From Cladocopium goreaui (Eukaryota > Sar > Dinophyceae > Suessiales > Symbiodiniaceae), in NCBI GenBank assembly GCA_947184155.2, contig CAMXCT020000373.1:124001-188000 (forward strand): DNA of 64,000 nucleotides, read 5' to 3'. Of this stretch, positions 1-14,227 are shown one piece after another. Within the stretch, counting starts at the first letter, position 1; each line of letters begins with the position of its first letter. Below the pieces are notes generated by a model. The model worked only from the letters and a program-made list of their open reading frames with translations, ran no database searches and was not told the origin of the DNA. A program made the translations under genes and the position numbers.

Positions 1-1653
1 GGACCTTTTCATATTGGTCAAGAAGCCATGATTTGGAGAAAAGGTCAGAATGAGTCCAAATGTCACTGGCATGGTCCCGGTAGGATCATAGGAACTCAAC
101 ACAACAAAGTGTGGGTGTCTCTAGGAACCAAAGTGTATAGGTGCTCACCTGAACAGGTGAAAAGAGTTCAGGATGAAGTTGCAAACCTCATGTCATGGTT
201 GCCAGAGAATCTGCAACGTCACAGAAACATGATCCGTGAGCGAGGTGCGGGGAATCTTGTTGAGTTAGACCTGAGAGAAAATCCTCCTGTGCAAGAACAG
301 GAAGAAGGAAACTGGGTACCAGAGGTCAATCAACAGGTTTCCTCACAGGTTGTTGATCGACAGCTTGATGATGACAATCTTGAAACCGATGATGAACCCA
401 TGGGAGTTGTCAGTGAAAACGCCGGTGAGGATACCGAGACTACAGTTCCAAATCAGAATGAAGCACCTAGAGTGCCAGCACAGGAACTGGTGGAGCCGGC
501 AGTTGACATGGAGATGCATGACATGAATCAGCATGACATGGACACGCATGACATGAATCAGCATGACATGGACACACATGATGTAGGTCGACATGTTGGT
601 CATGGTCGTGGCATGAGTGGAGTTGAGCCCGAAAGAGAGAGAGAGCCTGTCATGTCCGTGATTCAACAACCGAGGACAACTGAGAGTCCTGGAGGATACG
701 CACCAGTTAGAACGACTAGGTTGACGGAAGCGTTGCGAAGGAACTTGAATACTCTTGACTTTGGTAGGCCTAGTAATGCTCCTAGGAGACCCGATGCCGA
801 AGATGTTGACGATGCACTTGAAGTGCAAGTGTTGAGTGAAAAGCATGATCATGGACATGGGCAAGTTGGTGTAGGATTTGAAGAGGTGTTTGTGACAAAC
901 ATGAAGAAGCAGAGTCGCAAGGAAATCAATCCAAAGACCTTGAGCCCAGAGAAGCTCAAGGAACTTGACTTGGCTAAAGCCAAGGAATGGTCAAAAATGA
1001 TGAACTCTGGAGCGATCAAACTGCATGTAGGAAAAGCTGCTAGGGAGTTGGTTGAAGAGGTAGGAATTGAAAGGGTTCTTGGCACAAGGTATGTATACAC
1101 CACAGACGATGGAACACTTGAAGGAACTCTGAAAGCAAGATGGTGTGTACAAGGTTACATGGATCCTGACGTGCTGGATCTGAACGCTGCGTCACCAACG
1201 TTGTCCATGGAAGGGTTTGCAGTCACAGCCCAGCTAATAACTAGCATGAACTGGAAAATGAAAATAGCCGATGTGGAAGCAGCGTTTCTGAGAGGAGAAG
1301 CGATGTCCAGAGCTCAAGGCAAGGTGTTGGTTCGAGTTCCAAAAGATGGCATTCCTGGAGTGGAAAGCGATGCCATTATTGAACTTGTGAAACCGGTATA
1401 TGGGTTAGTTGATGCCCCCAAAAGATGGTGGAATACGTTGAGCCGCACACTAGTGTCACTTGGCATGAGTCAGAGTAAGCTGGACAGTTGTGTTTTTGTC
1501 AGTCGTCACCCGGATACCAAGGAACTTTGTGGCTGTATTTCTGTTCATGTTGATGACATGTTAATAGGAGGTAACATGTGGTTTTATGAGAATATTTTTC
1601 ATGAACTGAGTAAGATTTTTTCCGTTCAAACATGTGAAAGAAGGCAAGGGTGA
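1..1653 (+). pseudogene. copia polyprotein, integrase tail + linker + reverse transcriptase (frame 1)
   Basis: Carries the integrase C-terminal tail (about residues 10-50 counted from the Met at 28, with the GPGRIIG and SPEQVKRV segments), then a linker with tandem HDMNQHDMDTHDM-like repeats (about 150-190). Reverse transcriptase follows from about 350: RARW-type motif as KARWCVQGY, MKIADVEAAFLRGE around 410, VYGLVDAPKRWW around 455, and the catalytic aspartate pair in HVDDMLIGG around 507 (the usual copia form is YVDD). Translation runs into a stop at 1653 because of an extra T in the 1616-1621 run. After that point the correct protein continues in another frame. The Met at 28 is not a real start, since the frame is open to base 1. 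Confidence 0.88.
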
Positions 1654-2593
1654 ATTTTTGGGAAAGTTTTTGGAACAAAAGGATGATGGTACGTTGGTTG
1701 TGCACCAGAAAGAATATGCTGAAGCTGTCAAAAGCATTGCACTAAGCAAAGAGAGGAGACGTGAGAGAGAGAGTAAAGTGACCGAACGAGAACGGAGTCA
1801 GATGAGAGCTGTCCTAGGAGAAGTCAACTGGCTTGTCACAGGGAGTCGTCCAGATTTGGCCGGAATGTGTTCTTTGTTGCAGCAGAAAGTTGCAAATGCC
1901 ACTGTCGAAGACATTATTGCAGTCAACAAAGCTGTTGCACATGTACACGATTTTGCAGGCATGGAAATTCGGTTCAAGCCCATTGAAATAAAGGATGTTG
2001 AAATCGCAGTCTGGTCGGACGCTTCTTTTGCCAACACCATTGACAGAAAAAGTCAAGGTGGTTATTTGATAGCTGCTGTGGATAGGAATCTAAGATCCAA
2101 CAAGTGGTCAGTAGTTTCTCCATGGCGTTGGAGGAGTTTCCGACAGGAAAGACAGGTGTCATCAACCTTAGGAGCTGAGCTGTTGACTATGAGTAGGGCA
2201 ATAGCAGAAGCGAAATGGATGAGATCCATGTGGACTGAGATTACATGTCAGAACTACACCCTGGAGTCAGATGGTTTGAGGTCATTGGGAACTCCAATCA
2301 CGTTGATGATTGATTCGAAACCTGCCTATGATCACCTTCATGGACAGGCCATGAGCATCAAAGACAAACGACTGGCGATAGAGATGTTGTTAGTCAAGCA
2401 AGACGTGGAGAAGGAAAACATAGAAGCCAGATGGATTCCTACAGATCAAATGCTGGTAGATAGTCTTACGAAGGTTGGTGCTCCAATGTGTCTACTGAGA
2501 AGAGTGCTCAAGGAGGGCAGATTCGTTTTGGTCCAAAACGAAGAGATGCAGAGATGGGCTGGCAAGATAGCGAGGAAGTCTCAGCATGGCTGA
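1622..2593 (+). pseudogene. copia polyprotein, end of RT + RNase H (frame shifted)
   Basis: Continuation of the same polyprotein after the frameshift. It opens with the palm/connection segment PFKHVKEGKGEFLGK (from 1622), then LGEVNWLVTGSRPDL, which is the copia pre-RNase H motif. RNase H follows with WSDASFANTIDRKSQGGYL, the LGAELLTMSRAIAEAKWM helix, MIDSKPAYDH and the terminal IEARWIPTDQMLVDSLTK. The catalytic acids D (SDAS), E (GAEL), D (IDSK) and the last D (DSLTK) are all visible. The stop is at 2591-2593. The domain is intact apart from its loss of frame with the RT. Confidence 0.9.
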
Positions 2594-5261
2594 TTGTTTC
2601 GGTGTGTTGGTTGTTTTGCTAGAAAGATGTGACAATAGCAGTGTATAGTCTGGTGTATCCACTTTGGGGTGTGTGAAATCTTGAAGCACATCGGATACAC
2701 CATTAGCATGTCAGTGGAAATGCACATTGACGTTAATCAACATTTGGGCACGAGCCCCCTTTATCACAGCTTGCGAAGGAGTAGAAAACATGGATCCGTG
2801 ACCACCTGGGTGCCAGCATTGCGGCACACAGTGTCACTTTTGGTAATGGTAAATCGATCCTGGCTGCAGGAACTGTGGCGTGTGGTGGCTGCACACCGGG
2901 CCTGTGAAGGTTTTTCTTACGAGGCGTTACCGCGATGCGGGGGGAGCTTGAGTATCTGGAGGAAACATCTCCAAATCGCCAACTATTTCACCTTGTTTCA
3001 ACTATATATTTTCCAGGTACGCGACATAAATCGTTGAGTTCAAAGATGTTGAAAATACACAAACAGGTTGAAGATTTGGCAAACTCAGCCAGGTGTATTT
3101 CCGGTTTAGGCGGGGGGCTGATCAAATCTGCGGCGCCATAGTCTGAAATTGGACGCAGATTGGTTTTACGGTTAGCAAACCGAAGATTTTTCTGTAAACA
3201 TCAGATGGAAATAGATGGAATAACCAGGTAGTAACCAGGTAATAACCACTTTCTGATTCAGATCTGGTCGAAAGAATGGTCGATTCTGGTCGCCTGCATA
3301 GTGCAGCGGCCAGGCCATTGGCCATTGGCCAACTGTCCAGAACTCACCAGCCATCTAACCTTTGTAGCCTCTGGTTATGACTAACAGTATGCCATGGGAA
3401 ATCATTGGGAAATCATTGTGAAATCATGGGATATAGTAGGATAATCTATATGATATGGTTATCCCCTGGTAATGACTAACAGTTTGCGAACTTGAAAATG
3501 GCCATAGAAATAGTGGATTTACCCATTGAAAATGGTGGACCTTTCCATAGTTTTATATACATGGATGTTATGGTTACCAGCCAGTTATGATTTCTGGGAT
3601 GATTCTCCAAGTGGTTCTGTATCCCATCTGTATCCCATCTGTATCCCATGATATCCCCTCCAACCTTCGGTAAACGTTTACATAACTATGGAAAATCACC
3701 ATTTTTAAGTTCGGTAAATCAACCATTTTTATCACCATTTTCAGTAGCTATGTTAGTATGTTTACCAGAGGGTAACTATATATCATATTGATTCTTCCAC
3801 TATATCATATCCAAATGATAATGATTTCCCACTGATTTCCCAATGAATTCCCACTGATTTCCAACTGATTTCCAACTGATTTCCCACTGATTTCCCACTG
3901 ATATCCCAACGATTTCCTCTTCAATCCTCCTTGAAAAACCCATGGAACTTCCAGGAAATCGATCGAGCCAAAGAGGAGCACGATCGCATGTCCAAAGATA
4001 CGCCCAGCAGGTGGGGTTTTCATCCAGTGATTTGATGATTGGATGAGTGGATCATCAATCACTGGATGATTGAAATCATCAAATGTCCAGTTGATCACTA
4101 ATTGATGTCCAATTGATGGGAAAGTGATGGGAAATCATCATCATAGCATGACATTCCCATCACTTTCCCATGGTCAACATCAAACCAGCGTGAATTTTTT
4201 CATGCATCTGAGTGTCAGCAGCGTAGTTTACGGGCGAATGTGGTACGGCTTATCCTTGATTTGTGTTGGTGAAACAATCTTTTCAACTGCCATGTGGCTA
4301 TATTTCCATCAATAGTCAACCCAAGAAATCTCAATGCCATTTCTACCGATGGAAGGGGATGGCTTAGTGTTTACGAAGTTTACTACCACCCGTTCAAGTC
4401 ATGACGTCAGGTTTATCAGCAGCCAAGTGGTCTCCGAAGCCCTACTGTCCCTCGGGACCGTCTATTGTTCCTGGGCCGCCGTGGATGCCACCATGACTCC
4501 GATGGAGAAGAACCAGTCCTTTTTCATAGTAAAAATGGACTAACAAATTGGATTGTACCAGAAAAAAAGGCTGGATTCCATGTTGAAACTCTCCCCAGTT
4601 TTTTTTTTTGGTGTGTGTTTCTTTCTCGACGTCTTCTGCAACGTTGATTGAAAAAGAAAACCATGGTTAGCTGTAGATTTATCCCTTACACCAATCCATT
4701 GTTTCAATGATCCATGGTCTTTAGATGATATCCATTGATATCCCATTTTTTTAGCATATGATATTCCCATGAAATATCCCTATCTTTGACGGTTAAAGCA
4801 TTATATACCATTATATACCCACTGTTTTCCCAGCAATCCATGGAAAAAAAATCACCATCCTGGTGGCACACCAAAAACTCGGCATGTCGGGTTACTGTAG
4901 CCGCCGCTCCAATGAATCGGAGCATTCTACGGATCCTTTGATCCGTCCCATTCTAAATCCCTTGTATCAGTTATATATAGTTATATCATGTTATATCACC
5001 ATTTTTCAATGGATTGGTTGAAGGGAAAAATTACAGGACACCCCTAGATTTGATGGTCAAAACTCCATGGGTCTCCGGTTTTGGTTTTCCCTTCAATCCA
5101 ATGAATTTTTGGAATTCCAATACTGATATGGTGGTTCTCCAGTTAAAAATGGTGGATTCTCCAGTGAAATCTCCATTTTTCCACCATTTTTTCCAGCATT
5201 TTTGGAACCAACACCTCCATGAAAACCATGGGGCCAGGATGATCTCCCACCAACCGCCGAG
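2594..5261. other. noncoding: element 3' flank and foldback repeats
   Basis: No supported gene. 2594-3120 follows the copia stop codon and may be its 3' untranslated/LTR DNA. 3360-3790 and 3820-4100 hold derivatives of the TACCCTCTGGT / ACCAGAGGGTA foldback family and short tandem ATTTCCCACTG-type repeats. 4114-4171 is a near-perfect hairpin built on GATGGGAAAGTGATGGGAA. The segment around 4421-4512 could be an upstream exon (ending VDATMTPME), but the frame choice could not be confirmed. Confidence 0.5.
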
Positions 5262-5320
5262 GTGCCGAGTACCTCAATGGCGTCATCGGGGAACTTGGCG
5301 TTGCACGGCGTGCTGTTTCA
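5262..5320 (+). CDS. EF-hand gene, exon (helix AEYLNGVIGELG)
   Basis: Begins after CCGAG|G and reads AEYLNGVIGELGVARRAVS, like the helix after an EF-hand loop (compare ELxxVLRxLG). It ends before a GC donor and joins the next exon in phase 0. A second frame from the ATG at 5276 (MASSGNLALHG...) is also open, so the frame choice rests on the fit to the following exon. Confidence 0.5.
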
Positions 5321-8300
5321 GCGCGTTTTTGAGGGATTTCATAGGCTGGTCAAGGATACTGTATATATATATATTATATCTGATATATGTTAGGATATAT
5401 ATATATATGTTAGATATATTGTATACTTTTCCTAGGCTGGATATATATATATATATATATATCTCTCTCTCTGTGTATAATATAACTATATGACCTAACA
5501 TAGCCTAACATGGCCTCAAAAAATGAGAAAAAATAGTGGTTTAATAACTAAGCTGACATGGCCTCAACACAGATGGTGGTTTAAAGATGTTTAAAGTACG
5601 TAGTTTCGATGGATTTAATATGAGTTAATGGGATATTCACTCTGCTAAGGGTAACTGCCTGTCAGTAAACGTTTACATAGTTGTGGAAATACATGGGTTT
5701 CCGGATATGATCTACGAATAAATGGTGGAATATATGTTCGTTTACTGGAGGGTAACCAACAACAGAAATGGAATATCACCAAAGATAAGAAAGATAAGAA
5801 TGGGCATTATATATATATATATGTAGACATGGGGAATTTAGGAACAAAGAAAGGGGATGGCACAACAAGAACGACTTCGAGTTGGTATTCAATCAAGAAG
5901 CATGTGCATTTAACCTAGCCAATCAAAACGGTTGATTTAAGGCAGCACAATTGGTGTTTTACCGCAAGTTGCGGATTTCACAAGCAAAATTGTAGAGGTC
6001 ACTTGAGTCATTTGTGAGTCATCTGTGGCCGATACTCCCAACAACACAGCAAACACAGCGCCGACGTCGCCGAGGAGGAAAGGCTTCAGAAAGGTCCACT
6101 GAGCTTCTACGAGTTCATGATCATGTATCGGAGACTTCACCACATCACGCCCCTTGGCTTCCGGTCTTTGGGAATCCCAGAGATGTGCTTGAAGAACGAG
6201 TCCAAGTGGGTTCTTGGTAGATTGTCTTCCAAATTCTGTCGGTGACTTTAAGTGTATTTCTGTTCTTCAAACCACTTCCAACCGTTTTTGTTTGTGACAC
6301 CTCCATCTATTGCTAGATATTGTTGGCGAATCCCAAATAACTTCATTTTGTACCTTATATAGTGCTGAGACGCCACCATAGGACCATAGGACCATAGGAA
6401 TTGGGTTTGTCAGAGGATATCACATTCCATCCACTGGTTTAAGGACCTAATCTTCAGTCATTTTCCCTATTAAGATTTTCATTGGGGCGGGGCAAACTCC
6501 TCATGCTTGGACTAGTCCATTTCCATCATTGGTGAAATCCGAAAAAATGTTTGATGCTTCAACTCCCCAATGTTTTATAAATCCCGATCAAAGCTAGCAG
6601 TTTGATGGTTAAACCAACAATTGTTCGCAATTTCTGATGGTCACATCATTTTTTTCAATTTTTGATGGTTAAATCATGTGAGATCTATCAATTTCTGGTT
6701 AAATTCCAACTTTGACGTTTTAATCCACTCAAATCAACTCAAATCTATCATTTTCGATGGTGAAACTCCTTGCAATTTTCTGGCGACGCTATCCAGGATG
6801 AAGACCATGGCGGACAGCTTTGAGAAGGTGCCAGGGAATACAATCTACCCCAGAAGTGAGTAAATCGTCCTCCAAAAGCCATGGAACGAATGATGGAAAC
6901 TTGGAATTTCATCAGAAAGTGTGAGAGGGTTGCAGTCTGTCCTTGAAATATGGAGGCAGACATTTCGAGAAGTTTGCTGATTGAGAAGATGGCTCTTCTG
7001 CAGTTTTTGTTTCCTGCATTTTTCCTTTGTTCCGTGTCTAGGGGAGTAACAAGCAGTTGAGTAGAGATGTAGGTGCGAAAGTGGGCAGAGTAGCAACAAA
7101 CCATGGGAATTTTGAAATTAACACCTTTTGGGTGGGGTTTGCGTGATCGCATGTAGCACAAGATAATTAAAATCCATGGCTGGCTGGAGACGGGTTTAGG
7201 TTTGCTTGGGGTTTTGGGGATCACAGGCTGTGACACAGGTTCTTGACCGATATTCTGAGTGGAAAGGAGGCGTAATATTCCTCTTGAAGAGTGACCTGTA
7301 TATAATATGAATAATATGTCTGAAAAATATTGCAAGACCTGCATGTTTCAGCGTAATTAATAGATATTAAATTATATTAATAGTGTTGGCATGATTCACA
7401 GCCACACCGAAAAGATAGAACACTAATATAATGTTTAAATGGTGGTAAATGACTTTTGAATTACCTTTCTATCCTTTTGGGTTAGTATCTATAGTGAGGT
7501 TTGCGGAAAAGATGATGTGGCAAGGGTCTCACATAGGGTTTCAATGAAACAGAGCGGGTGTTACCACCCAAATTCCCAGTCATACCCCCGCTAGACCCAC
7601 ACATTTGTCAGCCGTTTTGCCATACCAAATGCTTGGGAAAGCTATCTGAGGCGATAGAATCATTCCTTCGAACAGCATCACACAGAACATGACCACGGTT
7701 TTTGAACCACGATTGGTTTCAGGTGGCCATTTCAATCATTTTCAATCCTCCTCTCCTATTCTTTGCCAATTTCCCACCATGGGATCCATCAGGCTGATAC
7801 GGATCGAGATGGCATGATTACGGTGAATGAGGCAACGCGACGGCGACGCTGATGGTGATGAAAACCGAGAAACAACGAAAAATGGAGGTTTCAATGGTGG
7901 ATCCCCAAGGTTAGTTGGTTTCTTTCAGGGAAAATCCATCGAACAATGGATGATAAAATGAGGTAGCCCTATGATGATTTAGGAAACTTAGGAAACCACC
8001 AGATGATTTTAGCACGTTTCGATGAATGTATGGCTACCATGAACGGGAAACCGCCATAAACCTACCATGGCTGTTTTTTTTTCTCCCAGCCTGGATAAAT
8101 TGGCGGATCTTCTCATCCCAATTGGAGCGCCTTTTTTTGGGATGGGTTGAAAGAACCACACAAAGACACACACACATATATATACACGATATATGTACAA
8201 TATATATATATATATGTATATGTATATACACATCAAATATGCACACATCCAGGTACAACAGTTCCGCAGATAGAAATGGGTGTCCCTGCGGCTTTAAACA

Positions 8301-11300
8301 AAGAGTATCCGTTTCTATTTGTTTTGGACCACTAGCCTATGGTCCCTTGCTATCCAGTCATGCACCAATTGGTGACCCCCCCCCCAAAAAAAAAAGGCCA
8401 CAAAGAACATTCATTAGGGGGATGGGATTGCTCATGTTTGTATATCTGTATGTCTATATAGTTGCCACACACGCACACTATCACACACGCACACACGCAC
8501 ACACGCACACATATAGACATATGTATATATATATATATGTATATATATATAGAGAAATCTTAAAACCTTTGTCCTTCACAACGCCATTATCTATATCGAT
8601 GTAGTTCAGGTGGCGATGGAACACGCGAGAGAGAGAGAGAGATCTACACTCCCTTCCCGGAATATTGCACACACCTGTTGCATGGTCCCAAATATAAGTT
8701 CTTTTTTCCTACGAAACCATGGTTCCTGGCGAGTGTTTAGAACTCGGGGAATGGGATTATTTCCATTACGTATGTATATATATATATGCCCCATTAACTA
8801 GCAATTGTCGTTCCCATTATGGAAATATCTATTATCCATAAGTGAATACCATTATATACTTTTTTTTTTAAATATCCATATGTTCAGTTTACCTTATGAT
8901 GTCCCCATAATATTCCCATAATATTCCAGTCATATTACCACCATAACAGTAAAATATCCCCTATAATCATATTTTCGGAGGACATTAACCATGGTAGTAC
9001 CTTAGGTATTAACACAATTCTGGGACATAATGTATTGTCTTAATGTAAATACTATGGGAATATCATTTTTGGTATATATCAATTTATCTTATGATATCCC
9101 CATAAGAATCACAGTATCCCCATAATATCCCCTTAATTATTTTACCCTGTGGTTATTTAACATACCTATGGAAAATAGTTCTCTGGTTTTAGATTATTTG
9201 TGATGATTTACCTATTCTTAAATGGTGGTTTTCTATAGCTATCCTGCCATCATAGTAAATATTTTGAATAGGTAAATCATCATTAAATACCCATAGCTGC
9301 CATAACCAGAGGGTAAAATTCTATAGCTATGGCAATGGTGGTTTCCTATCATCATCTGAATATTCTTTATATAACCAGAGGGTAAAATATTCCCATTGAC
9401 CGCAACATATGGCCAAAACTATGGTACTAAAGAAACCTCCATTTTAGGATCCTGAAATTCCCATTGAATACATGACATTTCGAAATATTTCCATAGATCT
9501 GAGTAAATTATCATATTTCACTAACCTGCGTATAGTTCCCCTATTTGGGGATTCCCCATAAATATTCCGTATCCCAATCATATATATGATGTACCCTATC
9601 ATATCCTCTATCATATTACCACCACAATGGTATTGGAGTATTACCAATCACAATATCACCTATAATCACATTTTCGGAGGACATTAACCATGATAGGGGA
9701 TGAAAAAAACATACACCCTGTAATATCCCCTAGTTAACCATGATAGGCTGTCTATAATTACCCTCTGGTTTTCTATCATCATCTGAATAATTACCCATAA
9801 TATTCCCATAATATTCCAATCATATATATATATATATATGATATCCCCTATCATATCCCCTATCAGGCAACTGATGATAGATGCTATACCAAACCGGCCC
9901 CTCTATTTTTACCCAAAGGACATTAATCCCTATATCATATCCCAATCATATTACCACCATAATGGTATCTATTGTGATTGTAGTATTACCTATTAACAGT
10001 TGATTTACCATGATTTACCTATTCCAAATGGTGATTTCCGAGTTCGCTATGTAGTGTTTCTATCATCATCTGAATATATAATTATCCATAATATTCCCGT
10101 AATATTCCAATCATATATAAATATATATATATATGATATCCCCTATCATATCCCCTATCATGTTACCACCATAATGGTATCTATCTAACCAGAGGCGAAC
10201 ATCTTCCCATTCGCCTAGGCCACGGACTGCCTTCGACAGCTGGGCTTTACGCTCCTGCGGGCGGACGCTACGGCTGATGGCGATGGTTCTACGGGCCGAA
10301 AAACCCTGTCGAAAAACCATGGGAAACTATTGGAAAATATAGCACCATGGGAAAATATGGGAAAATATGGAAACACCAGGGGAAACTATGGGAAAATATG
10401 GAAAAACCATGGGAAAATAATGTATAAACATGGGTTTTAATGGGTTGTAATGGGTTTTAATGGGAATCTCTCTAGAAATGGAGCTTTTTAGCTGGGAAAA
10501 TCATCTACGGGAACATCATCTAAAAACCAAGTTTTTTGTTCTCTGGCCATGTTTGGTGACACGAGAGAGTAACACTTTCAAAAAACAGATTGAGGACATT
10601 TTTTTTTGCCTACAAGATGGTGGATACACACAACACAATATATATATACAATATATATATATACAATATATATATACAATATATATATATATATATCTAT
10701 ACATGATTAAAAGAATGTTTAAATAAATAAATAAATATATATATATATAATAAACCATATTTGTGTTTGTGTATCTCAATGGATGTGGCACGATTTTTTT
10801 CTCATTTTTGGGTCATATTACTCGTTGCCCAAACGATTCGCATTTCGCAAAATATAGCAGACATAGATAAATGACATGAATATATATATATATATATTTA
10901 TCTATCTATATATACACATACATGCATACACACAAAAGGATACATACACAGATACGATATTTATGCATGCGTGCGTGCATGCACATACACATACACATAC
11001 ACATACACATATACATATATATATGTATGTATATAAATAAATAAATAAATATAGATATATATATATATATGTATGTATGTATATATATATATATATACAT
11101 AAATGGATGGATAGATAGATAGGTAGGTAGGTAGGTAGATAGATGGGCATACACACACATACATAGCAATATATAGATATATACACATATTTGTATTTCT
11201 ATTTTTAGACAGGCACACACACATATATATAGATACATATACACTATACGCAAACATATGTTTTGCCACGTGAAAACACATCCCGAGCACCTCCTAGTTG

Positions 11301-14194
11301 TGTCCCGTCCGACAAAACCATCTTGGTCTCGCCACAAGGAACTGCAGGAGATGTTAGAGCTGACCGGTGCGGAAAAGGCGGGCGGGCGGAAGGGATGTTT
11401 GAAGAATGACCTGAGAAAAACGAACAATTTTCCAGCGATTTTTGCTGGTGAAATGGCAATGTTTAGCGGCCTAACAATTTTTGATGGTGATATGGCAATT
11501 TTGACGATTTTTTGCTGCTGAAATGGATGATTTTTGTTGGTGAAATTGGGTGATTTTAGCGGATTTCTGTCGTTTTTGGACTTACGAACTTAGAATACTT
11601 AGAATGTTGATCGTTTTTTTCTGGTGAGATGAAGATTTCTGTTGATTAAAACGCTCTTTGCACGCATTTTTGGATCGTTTTTTTTTTTTTAATTGGGACA
11701 TCTCATCTCTTTCAGCACAAAGATAAATTCATCAAAAAGTGCACACACACACAGGGTCAAACTGGATGGTACTTAAATCCTTGAATCTTTTGCTATTTTG
11801 ATAGAGGTACATACAATGATAACCAGAAATAAGCGTTGAATCAGTTGAATTATCCCATCTTGCTGGAGGAACATGTCCAACAGTTCGATATGGAAAATCC
11901 ATCACTGTAGATCGTCACCGGCCATGGTTTTACTATCCCCATTTACCCTTTAAGTCCCATGAAATCCCATGAAACCACCATATGTTTTCACCACGATCCT
12001 TTTGGTGAACGGTTTAGCGATGCCGATGTTGGCATAGCGGCGCTACAGGAGGAACGGCTTCATTTCGATGCAGTCTATGCCTTGCTGGTGGAAGCAAGGA
12101 ACCAGTGACCTGGACTACGGCCACCAAGCCTGGTGGGATCTCACGAAGAATGGGCCCGGAATGGCGTGGTTTACGACACCAACATGGCCGATTTCAATGG
12201 TTTTATGGTTCTTACAGCAACTGGGGATTCACATGTAACCTGCAGTAACTATTGAAATTATGCTAGAATTGTTTGTGGGGTTGCATTGCAGGACTCCCAG
12301 AATTGATGGGGAAATTCACACGACCCCCCTAGATTTATTGGGGGACGAACATGGTCATGCAGCAGTTTTTCCCTTGGCGGTGGTTTTTGGCTCTGTTGCC
12401 ACCGTCCAAGTTTCTTCTTCTTCAATAGGCTTTGCGACCACACACCAACCACTGATGTGTCATCGCTGGAGAGCCATGTCTATTTCTAGTCGTTTCACCC
12501 CAAAGTTTGAGCATCCCTTTTAGCTTTTAGCAGGCTTGGTTTGACTTTCCATGGTTTCCTGTATGTTTTCCACGGAAAATCCATGCATTTCATGCCGCTG
12601 TCTCCCGCACGTTTTGGTGAGCCGCCTAAGGCATGGCTTTACCCGAGCCGAGTCGGACGATTTGAAGGCAGCGCGCAACACCATTTGAACGTCCCAAGAA
12701 GAACACCGCATTTCAACTTGTGCTGTCCAACCAGACGAAGGTCATTCAACTTACAAAAAGTTGCAGTGCGATTTGGGGGGAAAACTAGGTTTTGTCTTCC
12801 CATGGCAGGTGCATTTTGATGCCTTCTGTGATGAAGATGGCGAAATGCCCAACCTTCAGATGTGGGGCCCCAAGTGATCTACTGGGAGGGCTGGATTTTA
12901 CCCAAGAGGCGCCTTTCCTCCCCAGGATTTGATCCATTTCGGCCTGAAAACCAGCCCTGGAGATTAACCAACAATTCTAAGACCTGCCTGGATTCCCAAG
13001 TTTTTTTTTGGGATTGGGATTTGGCGATGTTTTCTTTGTTTTGGTTGTTCCGACATGTTCCGAGCCTTCCGACTCAGCGGTTTCAAGATGTATCAAGTCT
13101 GATAAGTCTGCTGATCTTCACGAAGCTTCACGGTCAGCTCAGGTACGATCTCTTGAGATACATTGGCCATGAGAGCACCCTGGATGAGGCGGGGATTTGG
13201 GGATGTCGATGGATTATGTCGATGGGCTGTGGATCGACAGGATGCCAAATTTTCTACATGTAAATCAGTCGAAATATGAGGTAAATCATGGTAAACCCAA
13301 TGATCCAAACCACAGTATTTTGAAGTGGTTTATAATCAATATATAACCGATATAATTAATCCCATATCTAAATGGGGATGTTCCATGTATAACTGGGGGT
13401 ATACCCCATTTACTAAGTGGGATCCACCCCCAAGCAAGCCACCCCCAATGACATCACCAGAAATAGTTTGTAGAAAACCTTCAACATTGACAATTCCAGC
13501 CACTGCAGCATCATGGTTCCTTGCTTGCACGTCGCCAGTTGTAAACACTTATATAATTTATATAGATTCACAAGACTCCTCGACATGAATGGATATGAAG
13601 AAATGAAGACACAATAGATTTCGGCGCGCATGCTATTCACATGGACTTCAGCAGACGCATAAAATGAAGCAATGAAACATTGCACATGCGCACATGTATA
13701 TAACATGTATATAATCCCACCTGACAAAAGATATCCTCATATAAGACCCCAGAATGACAAGTTTCGGTACTAAGTATGGGTTTTGGCGGGGTACTTAAAT
13801 TCGAAGGGATTGATATATTACACTGTAACAATCGTCAAAAATTCCACAAATCATCCTTTTCATTATGCCATTCATTGTCCCATTCATTATCCCATTCATT
13901 GTCCCATTCATTAGCCCATTCATTGTCCCATTCATTAATTAAACATGCCAATGGAATATCCACCATTTAGTTCGTTGATTTTCCCATTAACGCCTCCATT
14001 GGGTGCGGGGTTTTCCCAGCTTGATCCCCCAAACTTATCTATTTACATTATACATACATACATACGTACATACATACATACAGACAGACAGACGGACAGA
14101 CATACATACATGCATAAAATACATACATACATACATACATACATACATACGTACGTACGTACGTACATACATACATACATACATACATACATAC

Positions 14195-14227
<33 letters not shown>

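Larger units (their letters stand above)
1..2593 (+). mobile_element. Ty1/copia-type LTR retrotransposon, 3' part, 5' truncated by window edge
   Basis: Polyprotein remnant of a copia-superfamily retrotransposon. The reading frame is open from base 1, so the gag, protease and most of the integrase lie outside the window. In order it shows an integrase C-terminal-like segment, a long acidic His/Met/Asp-rich linker, reverse transcriptase and RNase H. This domain order (integrase before RT-RNase H) is diagnostic of copia. No convincing LTR could be defined: the 5' LTR is absent, and the sequence after the stop codon (2594-3120) is a candidate 3' untranslated/LTR region with nothing to compare it to. 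The frame is broken near 1616-1621, so this copy is probably not functional. Confidence 0.9.

Noticed and set aside
10111-10320. Minus-strand frame KAQLSKAVRGLGEWEDVRLW
   Set aside because: Antisense to the + strand exon 10219-10260, which joins both neighbours in phase and fits an EF-hand.
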